Program-made: the position numbers and the translations under genes
Shown here: positions 16,076 through 23,638 of the stretch, piece by piece
How positions within the stretch are numbered: the stretch's first letter is position 1
Layout of the letters: each line of letters starts with the position of its first letter
Origin: a virus
Virus record (IMG/VR): IMGVR_UViG_3300030099_004806
Location: 1-32,270 of that record
Length of the DNA stretch: 32,270 nt
Direction: 5' to 3' (one strand)
The notes under the pieces: generated by a model
The model's database searches: none
The model's input: the letters and a program-made list of their open reading frames with translations, nothing else
What the model was told of the DNA's origin: nothing

Positions 16076-16481
16076 CGCTACTCCTATAATTATCTTTTCG
16101 TCTATAATCAGCTAATGCTTGTTGTATAGACTCCTGTGCTAAAACGGAGCAATGTATCTTGATAGGTGGTAAGTCCAATATCTCAGCTATTTGTTTATTT
16201 GTGACGGCCTCCGCCTGTTCCAGTGTTTTGCCCCGTAGCATGTCTACTAACTCACTTGAGCTCGCTATTGCTGAGCCACAACCGTAAGTTTTAAACTTTA
16301 CATCTTGTATAATATCCTTTTCTACTTGCAACTGTAAACGCATGACATCTCCACAAGCGGGAGCTCCAACCATCCCTGTTCCAACATTTGCATCATTTGG
16401 GTCAAAACGACCAACGCTATGTTTTTCGGGTTCTTTTAGTACATTTTCGAATCTTTCTACTACTCTTTTTGAATATGCCAT
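16068..16481 (-). CDS. iscU: Fe-S cluster assembly scaffold, IscU/NifU-N family
   Basis: A 137-residue protein with the complete IscU pattern: MVGAPACGDVMRLQL with Cys43 and Asp45, FKTYGCGSAIASSS with Cys68, and LPPIKIHCSVLAQESI with Cys111 and the LPPxK chaperone-recognition motif for HscA. All three cluster-ligating cysteines and the Asp are kept, so it is probably functional. In bacteria IscU receives sulfur from IscS and passes 2Fe-2S clusters to apo-proteins. No IscS or HscA is seen here, so it would work with host partners. It sits among phage structural and basic-protein genes, so it is an acquired metabolic gene. Confidence 0.93.
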   Translation of the reverse strand: MAYSKRVVERFENVLKEPEKHSVGRFDPNDANVGTGMVGAPACGDVMRLQLQVEKDIIQDVKFKTYGCGSAIASSSELVDMLRGKTLEQAEAVTNKQIAEILDLPPIKIHCSVLAQESIQQALADYRRKDNYRSSDG

Positions 16482-16482
16482 G

Positions 16483-16713
16483 TTACGCCATTGTTACAAA
16501 GGTGAAGACAACAGTTGCTAAACCTATTATTCCGCCTCCTGCAGCTGAAAAGAGAATCATCTCTAATCTACTTATGGAATCTTCTACGTTATCAAATCGT
16601 TTAGCAGAGCGCTTCTCTATACCTTCTAACTGATTAAATACAGTTTTCCAGCGTTCAGCACAAATTGCTTCATGAGTTGATAGTCTAGTCTCTATATCTT
16701 CGTCCCTCTCCAT
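16483..16713 (-). CDS. Coiled-coil plus C-terminal membrane anchor, XhlA-like
   Basis: A 76-residue protein: about 48 residues of charged helix (STHEAICAERWKTVFNQLEG, then DNVEDSISRLE) and a C-terminal hydrophobic segment (MILFSAAGGGIIGLATVVFT). This layout is that of the XhlA/haemolysin-type phage lysis accessory proteins, which sit at the inner membrane and help holin-endolysin lysis. No endolysin is visible in this window, so the lysis role is inferred. It is the first gene after a strong promoter. Confidence 0.6.
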   Translation of the reverse strand: MERDEDIETRLSTHEAICAERWKTVFNQLEGIEKRSAKRFDNVEDSISRLEMILFSAAGGGIIGLATVVFTFVTMA

Positions 16714-16758
16714 TATTTATGTGTCTAGTTGCCTTGAATATTAAATTCATTTATAGGT

Positions 16759-16787
16759 ATTTTATCAAAATATGAATGAAATGTCAA
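16759..16787 (-). promoter_or_regulatory. Sigma70-type promoter
   Basis: Minus strand TTGACA, 17-bp spacer, TAAAAT, preceded by the same ACGAAAAAATAATTC context as the 12202-12230 promoter. It lies in the 92-base gap after the cyclase gene and would drive the XhlA-like gene, iscU, the basic proteins and terL. Confidence 0.82.
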
Positions 16788-16805
16788 GAATTATTTTTTC
16801 GTATC

Positions 16806-18644
16806 TTATGATTTTTGCAACTTTCTTATTTTTACCCCAAAGTATGGTGCAAAAATCTTCACAGGCTCTTCTTTCCCTTTAACTTTTATTGTATCAAGCT
16901 GTTTACATTTCATTTCAGAGGGTAACTGAGTATAAGTGTGTTCTGATAAAAGTATTGGAGTGTCGTAGTGTCTAGTTTGTACTTCAAGTCTTGCTCCTAA
17001 ATTAACAGCATCGCCAACTACAGAGTAGTCAAATCTAGATTCACTCCCCATATTTCCAACTATGCAAGGGCCAGTATTAATTCCTGAGCCTATTACTACA
17101 GGAGGCAGATTTAATCCTTTGTCTTTTAATTCCTGATTTAATTGTTCAGTAAGGATTTCTATTTCTATGGCAGATTTTAGTGCCATTTCTGCATGGTTTT
17201 CACATGGTAACGGTGCGTTCCAAAATGCCATGATACAGTCTCCCATATATTTATCAATAGTTCCTCCATTTTTCAGTATAACTTTTGTCATTCTGTCTAA
17301 AAATAAATTTATAAGCTCTACAAGTCCTTCTGGATCGTCTTTTCTCATGTAAGCTTCTGAAATTGGAGTAAATCCTACAATATCTGCAAATAAAAATGTC
17401 ATTTCTTTACGATCGCCACCTAATTTCATAAGTGATGGATCTTTTACAAGCATTTCTACCATATCTGGAGATAGATAAGTGCCAAATTGACCTTTGATTT
17501 GTCGTCTAAGCAAGAATTGTTTTACAAAATTTCTAAAAGTAACAATAGACCAGTAAATAAGTAGTATTAAAATGACTCCACTTACGTCTATCAGTAGTCC
17601 TTGTTGAAAACCATACCATGCTCCATAACCTAAACCACCGATTGTAGCTATAAGTATAGGAACAGAAGCATAAATAGATGCGGCAGCAAAAGCTAGGATC
17701 AATATTCCTAGTGTACCAATGCCTAGCTCTGCCGCTCGAGACCATGATGGCTCAGAAGGACTATCACCCGCGATTAGTCCATGAAGAATATTTGCCTGAA
17801 CCTCATGAGCATACATAGATCCATTTGGAGTAGGCACAGGATTTGCTACTCCTTCTGCTGTTACTCCAAATATTACAAAAGTTGCTCCCTGCAATGGGCT
17901 TCTTAAAAACTCTGCTGCTGTTTGTCTATAAAATTTAGTGTTCCACGTAGTCCAAACTCGTGCTCGAGGATCTGTTGTAATGAGTGGATACTCTGGTATT
18001 CTTAACCACTCAACTCCTGTTTCTTGAGTAGATAGTTGATAGCTAATGTTCCCGGTAGCTACTCTTAACATCTCAAGTGCAAATGCAGGATATATCTTAT
18101 CGTCTACGTTTACGGCGAGAGGAACTCTTCTTACGACGCCGTCTACTTCTGGTGCGGTTGTTATTAATCCTACTCCTGCGGATTGTTCTGCTAGGGCGGG
18201 TAGTTGTCTTAAAATTCCTGGATACTGAAATAGCCATTCTCTTGGATTTTCTCCTAATGAGGCAGTACCTACATGAGGTCCGCCTTCCGTAGCTTGTGTT
18301 GAAGCTGTGTATGCTAAAATAGTTGGTGTAGTGCTAAGATCATAAGCGAATATATTATCTTCTCGATCTCCTCGTAAATCAGGATCTGGCATTAGTACTG
18401 TAATGCCTGGTATTGCATCTGTTCGTGTAATCAGTTTTCCATAGTAACTACGAGGAATAGGATATCCACCCACTGCTTTTACAAACTCTTCGTCAATATC
18501 TACAAGTACAATCATCTCATCTTGCACCTCTGGTTTTGTTGCCATAAGACTATCAAAAACTTTTAGTTCAAGTATTTGTAAAGGAATTGGATTCCATAGT
18601 AAAATACCTAATAGTCCTAAAGCTGCAAATATTCTTGTTTTCAT
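16806..18644 (-). CDS. CHASE2-domain class III adenylate cyclase
   Basis: A 612-residue membrane enzyme. An N-terminal TM segment is followed by a periplasmic CHASE2-like sensor (residues about 30-300), three TM helices (about 305-375) and a cytoplasmic class III cyclase domain. Catalytic features: TFLFADIVGFT (first metal Asp), GTIDKYMGDCIMAFWNAP (the Lys expected for adenine recognition and second metal Asp), and VVGDAVNLGARLE (Asp, Asn and Arg of the transition-state set). It should make cAMP from ATP; the Lys-Asp pair favours adenylate over guanylate. The gene is ATGA-coupled to the secreted-protein gene before it. I recall FecR-domain proteins being frequent neighbours of CHASE2 cyclases in bacteria, as here. 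A membrane sensor cyclase in a phage structural operon is very unusual. Confidence 0.93.
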   Translation of the reverse strand: MKTRIFAALGLLGILLWNPIPLQILELKVFDSLMATKPEVQDEMIVLVDIDEEFVKAVGGYPIPRSYYGKLITRTDAIPGITVLMPDPDLRGDREDNIFAYDLSTTPTILAYTASTQATEGGPHVGTASLGENPREWLFQYPGILRQLPALAEQSAGVGLITTAPEVDGVVRRVPLAVNVDDKIYPAFALEMLRVATGNISYQLSTQETGVEWLRIPEYPLITTDPRARVWTTWNTKFYRQTAAEFLRSPLQGATFVIFGVTAEGVANPVPTPNGSMYAHEVQANILHGLIAGDSPSEPSWSRAAELGIGTLGILILAFAAASIYASVPILIATIGGLGYGAWYGFQQGLLIDVSGVILILLIYWSIVTFRNFVKQFLLRRQIKGQFGTYLSPDMVEMLVKDPSLMKLGGDRKEMTFLFADIVGFTPISEAYMRKDDPEGLVELINLFLDRMTKVILKNGGTIDKYMGDCIMAFWNAPLPCENHAEMALKSAIEIEILTEQLNQELKDKGLNLPPVVIGSGINTGPCIVGNMGSESRFDYSVVGDAVNLGARLEVQTRHYDTPILLSEHTYTQLPSEMKCKQLDTIKVKGKEEPVKIFAPYFGVKIRKLQKS

Positions 18645-19021
18645 ATTCTAAAGTTGATTCGAAGTCCCAGCTCATGATTATTCTGAACTGTTTTTATATA
18701 AATACCGTTCATAATACTTAGAGCGGCTGTTCGGATTCTTGGGTTATCGTCTAATACTTTAAATGCCATGTAATTTATTCCTAGTTTCAAAACGACTACC
18801 GCTTCTTTAGTTGGATAGTTGCCAAGTATAGGATTTGATTCTATAGCTATATTATAGCTTGGATCTTTTTGTTTATCAATTAAATTAAAGGTTTGAAAAG
18901 TATCAACCACATTTAATGCAACATAAGATTTCCATAGACGCTGTTCAGTTTTGTCCCAGTCTTCAAATGCTGCAAAAACTAGCGTAGGTAGTGCTAGTAA
19001 AGTACATATTATATGTTTCAT
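18641..19021 (-). CDS. Secreted protein of unknown function
   Basis: A 126-residue protein with a clear signal peptide (MKHIICTLLALPTLVFA, cleavage expected after Ala17) and a mature part containing WKSYVALNVVDTFQTFNLID and NPILGNYPTKEAVVVLKLGI, two hydrophobic helices. I recall similar proteins as hypotheticals in marine phages, but with no assigned function. It may sit in the periplasm or membrane beside the cyclase sensor. ATGA overlaps join it to the genes on both sides. Confidence 0.7.
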   Translation of the reverse strand: MKHIICTLLALPTLVFAAFEDWDKTEQRLWKSYVALNVVDTFQTFNLIDKQKDPSYNIAIESNPILGNYPTKEAVVVLKLGINYMAFKVLDDNPRIRTAALSIMNGIYIKTVQNNHELGLRINFRI

Positions 19022-19218
19022 TTTTTTCTATTCCAAAGTCGTTCGTGCATATAGTATAAATACATTTTAGTTGCAATCTCAATACTTGCAATACCCCCTG
19101 CAAGTGTCCACTCTCCTGTAATTATCCAACTAATAACAAAAGTATCGGTTGTTGCTAAAATCCGCCAAGTTATAGTCTTAAAGACACTTCTCTTGCGGCT
19201 TTCTGCGAGAGTAGTCAT
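19018..19218 (-). CDS. DUF2061-family membrane protein
   Basis: A 66-residue protein with the DUF2061 pattern: RKRSVFKTITWRILATTDTF, ISWIITGEWTLAGGIASIE, then MYLYYMHERLW. Two TM helices are expected. Bacterial members are inner-membrane proteins of unknown function. Here it is ATGA-coupled to the curlin-repeat gene and to the secreted protein, implying fixed co-expression with the export and signalling genes. Confidence 0.85.
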   Translation of the reverse strand: MTTLAESRKRSVFKTITWRILATTDTFVISWIITGEWTLAGGIASIEIATKMYLYYMHERLWNRKK

Positions 19219-20021
19219 TGCTGTGTAATTGTAATAGTCTTATTACAATTTGAGTTACAATTAAATGTAGCAGAGTATGTTTGTGCTGTAGATCCAAGTT
19301 GTGTTACATCTACATCATAGTTATCTGTGTAGAACTTCATAAGAGCAGTATGTGCACCTGCTCCTGATTGTGTTAAGTCTACATCATTGTTATCGGCATC
19401 TGAATAAAAGTATATATCTGCATCCTTATTTCCAGTGCCAGATTGAGTTACTGTAGTCGAGTTATTATCAGCATTCCCAACATTGTAAACATAAGTGTTA
19501 TGTTGTCCAGTGCCAGACTGTGCGACTGTAACATCTGAATTGTCCGCGAAGGACAAAATTCTTGTGTATTTATTATTTCCTGTTTGTGTGATTGAGTAGT
19601 CATTATTGTCTCCTGATCCTAATTGTTCTGCAGTATTGTTATTTCCTGTGATACTAATACTTGAGGTATTATCGTCTTCATCCTGATCTAGCCATACAAA
19701 GTTATCATCTCCGTCTACACTTATAGTATAAGTGTTATCTGTATGATTTGACCATACAGTATAAAGTCGAATAGTATTGCTACTACCATCAACTGTTGAA
19801 GACCAAGTAGCGTTACTGCAGGTGTGGGCTGTATAAGTCGTGCCAGGAAAAGATCCACTATTATTAGTAGTAGGAGAGCCACAAAGTATATATGTAGCAT
19901 TTCCACTACCAATCTGTTTTGTAGTGATACTAGTTCCCGACCCTTTATAAGTTATTTGCGTAAGATTATCCGCAAAACTAAGGTGACTGAAAAATAATAA
20001 TAGTATTATCGCCCGCGCCAT
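19215..20021 (-). CDS. Curlin-repeat secreted protein (CsgA/CsgB-like)
   Basis: A 268-residue protein with signal peptide MARAIILLLFFSHLSFA. The mature part is Asn/Thr/Ser/Gly/Asp-rich with repeats of about 20-25 residues built on I/V-x-Q-x-G-x-x-N (SITQTGNNKY, TVAQSGTGQHNTY, TVTQSGTGNKDAD, DLTQSGAGAHTAL, DVTQLGSTAQTYS), the curlin signature, and it ends ITITQQ. Such repeats stack as beta-solenoid rungs and polymerise into amyloid fibres outside the cell. A central region (about 45-120) is less regular and has cysteines, as does the C-terminus, unlike E. coli CsgA. It probably passes through the CsgG pore encoded upstream. Its start lies 44 bases inside the FecR gene. Confidence 0.87.
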   Translation of the reverse strand: MARAIILLLFFSHLSFADNLTQITYKGSGTSITTKQIGSGNATYILCGSPTTNNSGSFPGTTYTAHTCSNATWSSTVDGSSNTIRLYTVWSNHTDNTYTISVDGDDNFVWLDQDEDDNTSSISITGNNNTAEQLGSGDNNDYSITQTGNNKYTRILSFADNSDVTVAQSGTGQHNTYVYNVGNADNNSTTVTQSGTGNKDADIYFYSDADNNDVDLTQSGAGAHTALMKFYTDNYDVDVTQLGSTAQTYSATFNCNSNCNKTITITQQ

Positions 20022-21057
20022 TTACTTTTATCTCCATAGGTATTCCTGCAGTATTTATAGATAAATAAGCTGCCGCTGTTTTATCTAGTGCAATATCAAA
20101 AGTATTTGTACCATAGTGTACAAAGTGAATATAGTCACCTTCTACAAAACTATAAGTTTGAAGTTGCGGATCGAATCCAGGTATAATACCTTCTAACTCT
20201 ACACTATTTATAGTTCCTGTTGTACTTTCTTTCTTGCTTGCTGTTTCTACTACTGCGAGTAAATCAATTAAGAAATCAAAACTTAGTAAGTCAATGTCAA
20301 GTCTTGTTATTTCTTCTTCCTCTTCTAAGAAATCTCTGTCTAAATCTGGAGCATCCTCAAAGAAGTCTCGATCTAATTCTGTACGAGGTCCTTGCTGTTG
20401 CTCCTCTACTGCTTGTTCTATTTGTTCTGGTTGATTAATTATCAATAAGTTATTAATCAAGTTTAATGTTAGATTTCCTAGTATCACAGACTTTGTAGGC
20501 TGTGAATCCATAGTCTGCACCATAGTTGCTTGAAACGGTTGATTAAGTACTTCAACTCCTGCCCAAGTTTCTACAGTTATCTCTCCTGATGAAGTTCCAT
20601 CTTCATTTGGTAAAAGTATAATTAAACTTCTACCAAGTTCATCTACTGTGGTTGTAAAGTCTGTACCACGTATGCCAATAGTCGCACTAGGTGTGCGAAT
20701 AGTTATGTTCTTTTTATCTATCTTTCCGAGCTTGCCAGTTATAAATCTAGCAGTTCCTGATGCCATCTTTAGCGCCATCTTGCTTTTGCTCGGGTCTGGA
20801 TCAAATATGTAATTATCTATAATTACTCTTGAATGTTCGGTAAGTTTTAAAACTGTACTATCTATAAACTCTACTGCGAGTCGTCCTTGTCCAGTTCTTA
20901 CTTCATCAAATGAAAAAATATCTGAAGCTAATTCAGCCATGAAAGAGTCGGTCGAGTCCTTTCTCGATATCTCTCCATTACCCCTTAGCTCAGATATTTC
21001 TCCAATTTCTGTTGCGTTTAGTGTACCTACTAATAATATTAACAGCCAGAAGCGCAT
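19978..21057 (-). CDS. FecR-domain periplasmic protein
   Basis: A 359-residue protein with a signal peptide (MRFWLLILLVGTLNA). Residues about 20-165 form a FecR domain: DIFSFDEVRTGQGRLAVEFI, TVLKLTEHSRVIID, SGTARFITGKLG, and the diagnostic IRTPSATIGIRGTDF. Residues about 210-260 are an acidic Gln/Glu/Asp linker, followed by a beta-rich C-terminal part of unknown family. FecR domains are periplasmic signal-relay modules, classically from a transporter to an anti-sigma/sigma pair; many, like this, lack the anti-sigma tail. It lies between two curlin genes and upstream of the CHASE2 cyclase, so it may link the state of the fibre or pore to the sensor (inference). Confidence 0.9.
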   Translation of the reverse strand: MRFWLLILLVGTLNATEIGEISELRGNGEISRKDSTDSFMAELASDIFSFDEVRTGQGRLAVEFIDSTVLKLTEHSRVIIDNYIFDPDPSKSKMALKMASGTARFITGKLGKIDKKNITIRTPSATIGIRGTDFTTTVDELGRSLIILLPNEDGTSSGEITVETWAGVEVLNQPFQATMVQTMDSQPTKSVILGNLTLNLINNLLIINQPEQIEQAVEEQQQGPRTELDRDFFEDAPDLDRDFLEEEEEITRLDIDLLSFDFLIDLLAVVETASKKESTTGTINSVELEGIIPGFDPQLQTYSFVEGDYIHFVHYGTNTFDIALDKTAAAYLSINTAGIPMEIKVNGAGDNTIIIFQSP

Positions 21058-21728
21058 TGGTCTATATTGATTGAACTTCCAGACCCACCACTATTTTGTA
21101 ACAATAAGTTTGCTACGTTTGTGCTAGCAGTATCGGTTTGGTCAATATCAATATCCATTGAACTTCCAGTTAAGTCTACTGTGATTTGATGGTCAGCACT
21201 TCCTGTCTGTGTAGTGTCAATATCATTACTGTTTCCAGTAATATCCCAGTTATTAATACAACCAACTACTTCACAAGTAGCATTTATATTATTACTCGCT
21301 CCACTAATTACAAAATCCTGATTACCACCTGTAGCAGTAGCCGCTGCACCTTGTGTCCAAACTAAAACATTACTGTCACCACCTGAAGCTGTGTAGTCAA
21401 AGTCTGAGTTTGCTACGTCGCCTGTGGCTCCAACTGCAAATGTAGCAGTAGCACTTGACCCTGTGTTTGAGTAAGTCCAGCTTGAGCTATTACCTTGTAG
21501 TATGCTCGCTATGATAGCATTTGATGAACCAATCTGGTCAATATCAACTGTCATAGATGTGCCACCAAGTACTGCTCTTGTTGCTGATGTACCCACGGTA
21601 TTTGTTGCTCCAATCTGATCTATTGTAAGTGTGAGTCCTGTTCCTGTTTGAGTGATATAAATATCATTATTACCCGCATAGGCTGTTGATACAAGTAGTG
21701 CAATTACACTAATCAGTACCTTCTTCAT
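21039..21728 (-). CDS. Curlin-repeat secreted protein (CsgA/CsgB-like)
   Basis: Start chosen at 21728 (MKKVLISVIALLVSTAYA, a textbook signal peptide) with a GGAG ribosome binding site; upstream codons in frame overlap csgG. The 229-residue product begins its mature part GNNDIYITQTGTGLTLTIDQ and has repeats ending in QIG/QTG/DQT (VDIDQIGSSNAI, DTTQTGSADHQITV, DIDIDQTDTASTNVANLL), then a C-terminal pair of cysteines (QCASGC). It is a second fibre subunit; whether it is nucleator or major subunit cannot be told by eye. Its stop overlaps the FecR start by 19 bases. Confidence 0.87.
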   Translation of the reverse strand: MKKVLISVIALLVSTAYAGNNDIYITQTGTGLTLTIDQIGATNTVGTSATRAVLGGTSMTVDIDQIGSSNAIIASILQGNSSSWTYSNTGSSATATFAVGATGDVANSDFDYTASGGDSNVLVWTQGAAATATGGNQDFVISGASNNINATCEVVGCINNWDITGNSNDIDTTQTGSADHQITVDLTGSSMDIDIDQTDTASTNVANLLLQNSGGSGSSINIDQCASGC

Positions 21729-22557
21729 TATTTTCTCCACGAAGTTTGCTATAGTCAAAGTCCCAAACTTCCTTTGCCAGTCCTTGCTGTACTAATCCGT
21801 AAACTGCTGCTTCTATAGCTGCTCGTACTGCATAGGTTACTGGTTCATTATCCGTGCTTCCAGATTCTACTTCAACGAGTTCAGTTCCTAATTCATAGAA
21901 CTTGAAAACGTCTCCACCTTTTGCTGTGGATAATATAGTTTTTGTAGCTGTTACATTTAAGAGTACTTCGCCTGTCTGAACGAGTACAGCTCTAAGGACT
22001 ACAGTTACTTTGTCCTCGCGGTATTGATTCTGCATACCTATTCCTAAGTATCGAGCACCACTTCCGCCTGTCTTTAAATTAGTGTCATATCCTATGACAC
22101 CGCCCTCTAAGATCATACCTGCGTAGAGTAGAGGTTTTAAAATCGTTTTTGCATCTTTTCCACCATTATAACTTTCATAAGTATTTCGCACAAGTTGTCT
22201 TTCTTTTGTAAGAGCATCAAGCCCTGAGCGTTCGACAACTACAAACCAGTTTCCTCTTCCTGCATCTCTCAAAGCTTCGATAAGTATATGAATAGCTCCT
22301 TGAGTGACAGCAGTACTAAAACTAGATATCATATCACTTGGTTTTCTTTGTCCAGTTTCATCACCGAACTTATAGACAGCAACTACTGTTTTCTGATTTG
22401 GTAATGGTAAGTCTAACAGTTGTTGTGCTGCAGTAGGCTCTATAACAGGCCCTTGCTCACAAACAATACCCTTACTACATCCTGTGGCATGTTGAACTCC
22501 GATAGCAGCACAGCCGTTAAGAAATAGTAGTAAAACTAAGCTACGGAGTACAGTCAA
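21709..22557 (-). CDS. csgG: CsgG-like outer-membrane curli secretion lipoprotein
   Basis: Start chosen at TTG 22557, seven bases after a GGAGGG site, giving a lipoprotein signal with lipobox LNGC and lipidated Cys16; a further upstream TTG (22581) gives no better signal. The 282-residue product follows CsgG closely: VAVYKFGDETGQRKP, SSFSTAVTQGA, WFVVVERSGLDAL, ERQLVRNTYE, IGYDTNLKTGGSGARYLGI, VTVVLRAVLVQTGEVL, KTILSTAKGGDVFKF and NEPVTYAVRAAIEAAV. CsgG makes a nonameric pore that exports curli subunits. The two adjacent curlin genes and the CsgF-like gene give it local cargo and partner. Confidence 0.95.
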   Translation of the reverse strand: MTVLRSLVLLLFLNGCAAIGVQHATGCSKGIVCEQGPVIEPTAAQQLLDLPLPNQKTVVAVYKFGDETGQRKPSDMISSFSTAVTQGAIHILIEALRDAGRGNWFVVVERSGLDALTKERQLVRNTYESYNGGKDAKTILKPLLYAGMILEGGVIGYDTNLKTGGSGARYLGIGMQNQYREDKVTVVLRAVLVQTGEVLLNVTATKTILSTAKGGDVFKFYELGTELVEVESGSTDNEPVTYAVRAAIEAAVYGLVQQGLAKEVWDFDYSKLRGENNEEGTD

Positions 22558-23113
22558 GTAAACACCCTCCAAAGCTTCCAATAGGTATTTCGATTTCTGT
22601 AGTACTAATCAGTACTCCGTCTACATACTCTTCAATTATCAGAGTTATAGATACACCATTATTTACCCAAGTTAGTATATTTCCTTCTAAGTTAATTGAT
22701 CCCATAGCCCACGACTCTGGATCATTTATATCAGGTCTTGCTCCTTCATAACTAAAGAGCGATTCTGCAATATCTTTTGCGAGTGTAGAATATATCCTAC
22801 TCTCTAAGTTTCTTGTAAACTTTGCTAAAACTGTATTGTCTGCTTCTCGTTCTGCTTCATCGAGTGCATCTTGTATGTCTGTTGCTATCTTTTGTCTGCG
22901 TGTTCGTTCTTGCTCGTCTATTGTAAGATAGTGTGCGGAGGTTCCTTGACCACTAAAAGAAGGAGACTTAAATTTATGTGTAAGCTCGCTTCCTGTTACT
23001 AGCTTTGAAAGTGTGAGTGTTAAAATGAAAATAATAAACAGTAGAGAATAGTATATTGTCCACTTACTTACTGTCTTGTTGAGTATTCTCTCCTTTATGT
23101 TCTTTCTTCTCAT
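22541..23113 (-). CDS. csgF: CsgF-like curli assembly protein
   Basis: A 190-residue protein from ATG 23113 (a TTG at 23128 is also in frame). After a hydrophobic export segment (IYYSLLFIIFILTLTLSKLV), the mature start LTHKFKSPSFSGQ resembles the conserved N-terminal FxFxNPxFGG peptide of CsgF that inserts into CsgG. Further parts match the CsgF outline: a helical middle (FTRNLESRIYSTLAKDIAES), a Gly/Ser turn, and C-terminal strands (LEGNILTWVNNGVSITLIIE). CsgF couples the pore to the nucleator. It is longer than E. coli CsgF (138 residues). The 16-base overlap with csgG supports pairing. Confidence 0.82.
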   Translation of the reverse strand: MRRKNIKERILNKTVSKWTIYYSLLFIIFILTLTLSKLVTGSELTHKFKSPSFSGQGTSAHYLTIDEQERTRRQKIATDIQDALDEAEREADNTVLAKFTRNLESRIYSTLAKDIAESLFSYEGARPDINDPESWAMGSINLEGNILTWVNNGVSITLIIEEYVDGVLISTTEIEIPIGSFGGCLLDCTP

Positions 23114-23342
23114 TCTCTTGCATTTCAAGTACCGTGTTTACTTTTTCTTGTAAACGAATCATATCTTGGTCGAGTAACCGTAGTTGATCTATTAACCGTA
23201 TTATGGTTAGTTTCATTTGCTCGACTGCGGGATCAACCTTTGTGAGTATTGTTTGGTAGACAAAGTATACGAAATATCCCATACCAACTGCCATCACAAC
23301 TGGAAAACCAAAGTCCTGTATTGCCTTTGTTACCTCTTCCAT
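23064..23342 (-). CDS. Small membrane protein with coiled-coil tail, holin-like candidate
   Basis: A 92-residue protein: N-terminal TM segment (FGFPVVMAVGMGYFVYFVYQ), then a charged coiled-coil (EQMKLTIIRLIDQLRLLDQ) and a Lys/Glu/Gln tail. This matches the BhlA/UviB-like architecture of some small holins or bacteriocin-type membrane proteins. It overlaps csgF by 50 bases. A structural role in the curli system cannot be excluded. Confidence 0.55.
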   Translation of the reverse strand: MEEVTKAIQDFGFPVVMAVGMGYFVYFVYQTILTKVDPAVEQMKLTIIRLIDQLRLLDQDMIRLQEKVNTVLEMQENEKKEHKGENTQQDSK

Positions 23343-23638
23343 TAGTCTCTTCTCGCGTCTATTGTTCCATCTTCCACAAAATTTTCTGCTCGAGCCAACC
23401 TTTGTAGGTCAGGGGCTAAGCCAAGTGCTGCGGACACACTTGTATCAATTCTTATAATATCGTTGTTCATTACTTTTCCTCGAGTAATCAACATTTCTGA
23501 CATACCTTGTACTGTTTTAATATCAGCTACAAGGTTGTCCATAATTTGTTTTATAATTATGAAGATAAACACACCCATAATAAGTGCTCCTGCGATGGGA
23601 GCTCCTACATCTTTTATGAGTGTGAATACTTCTAGCAT
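23342..23638 (-). CDS. Small membrane protein with coiled-coil tail, holin-like candidate
   Basis: A 98-residue protein of the same architecture as its downstream neighbour: DVGAPIAGALIMGVFIFIII TM segment, then a charged helical domain. The starts (MEEVTKAIQDFGFPVV and MLEVFTLIKDVGAPIA) align, suggesting an old tandem duplication. Its ATG abuts the upstream stop, and its stop overlaps the next ATG by one base. Confidence 0.55.
   Translation of the reverse strand: MLEVFTLIKDVGAPIAGALIMGVFIFIIIKQIMDNLVADIKTVQGMSEMLITRGKVMNNDIIRIDTSVSAALGLAPDLQRLARAENFVEDGTIDARRD

Noticed and set aside
22541-23113. CsgE homologue
   Set aside because: The N-terminal FKSPSFSG segment and length fit CsgF; no CsgE-like gene was recognised in the window.
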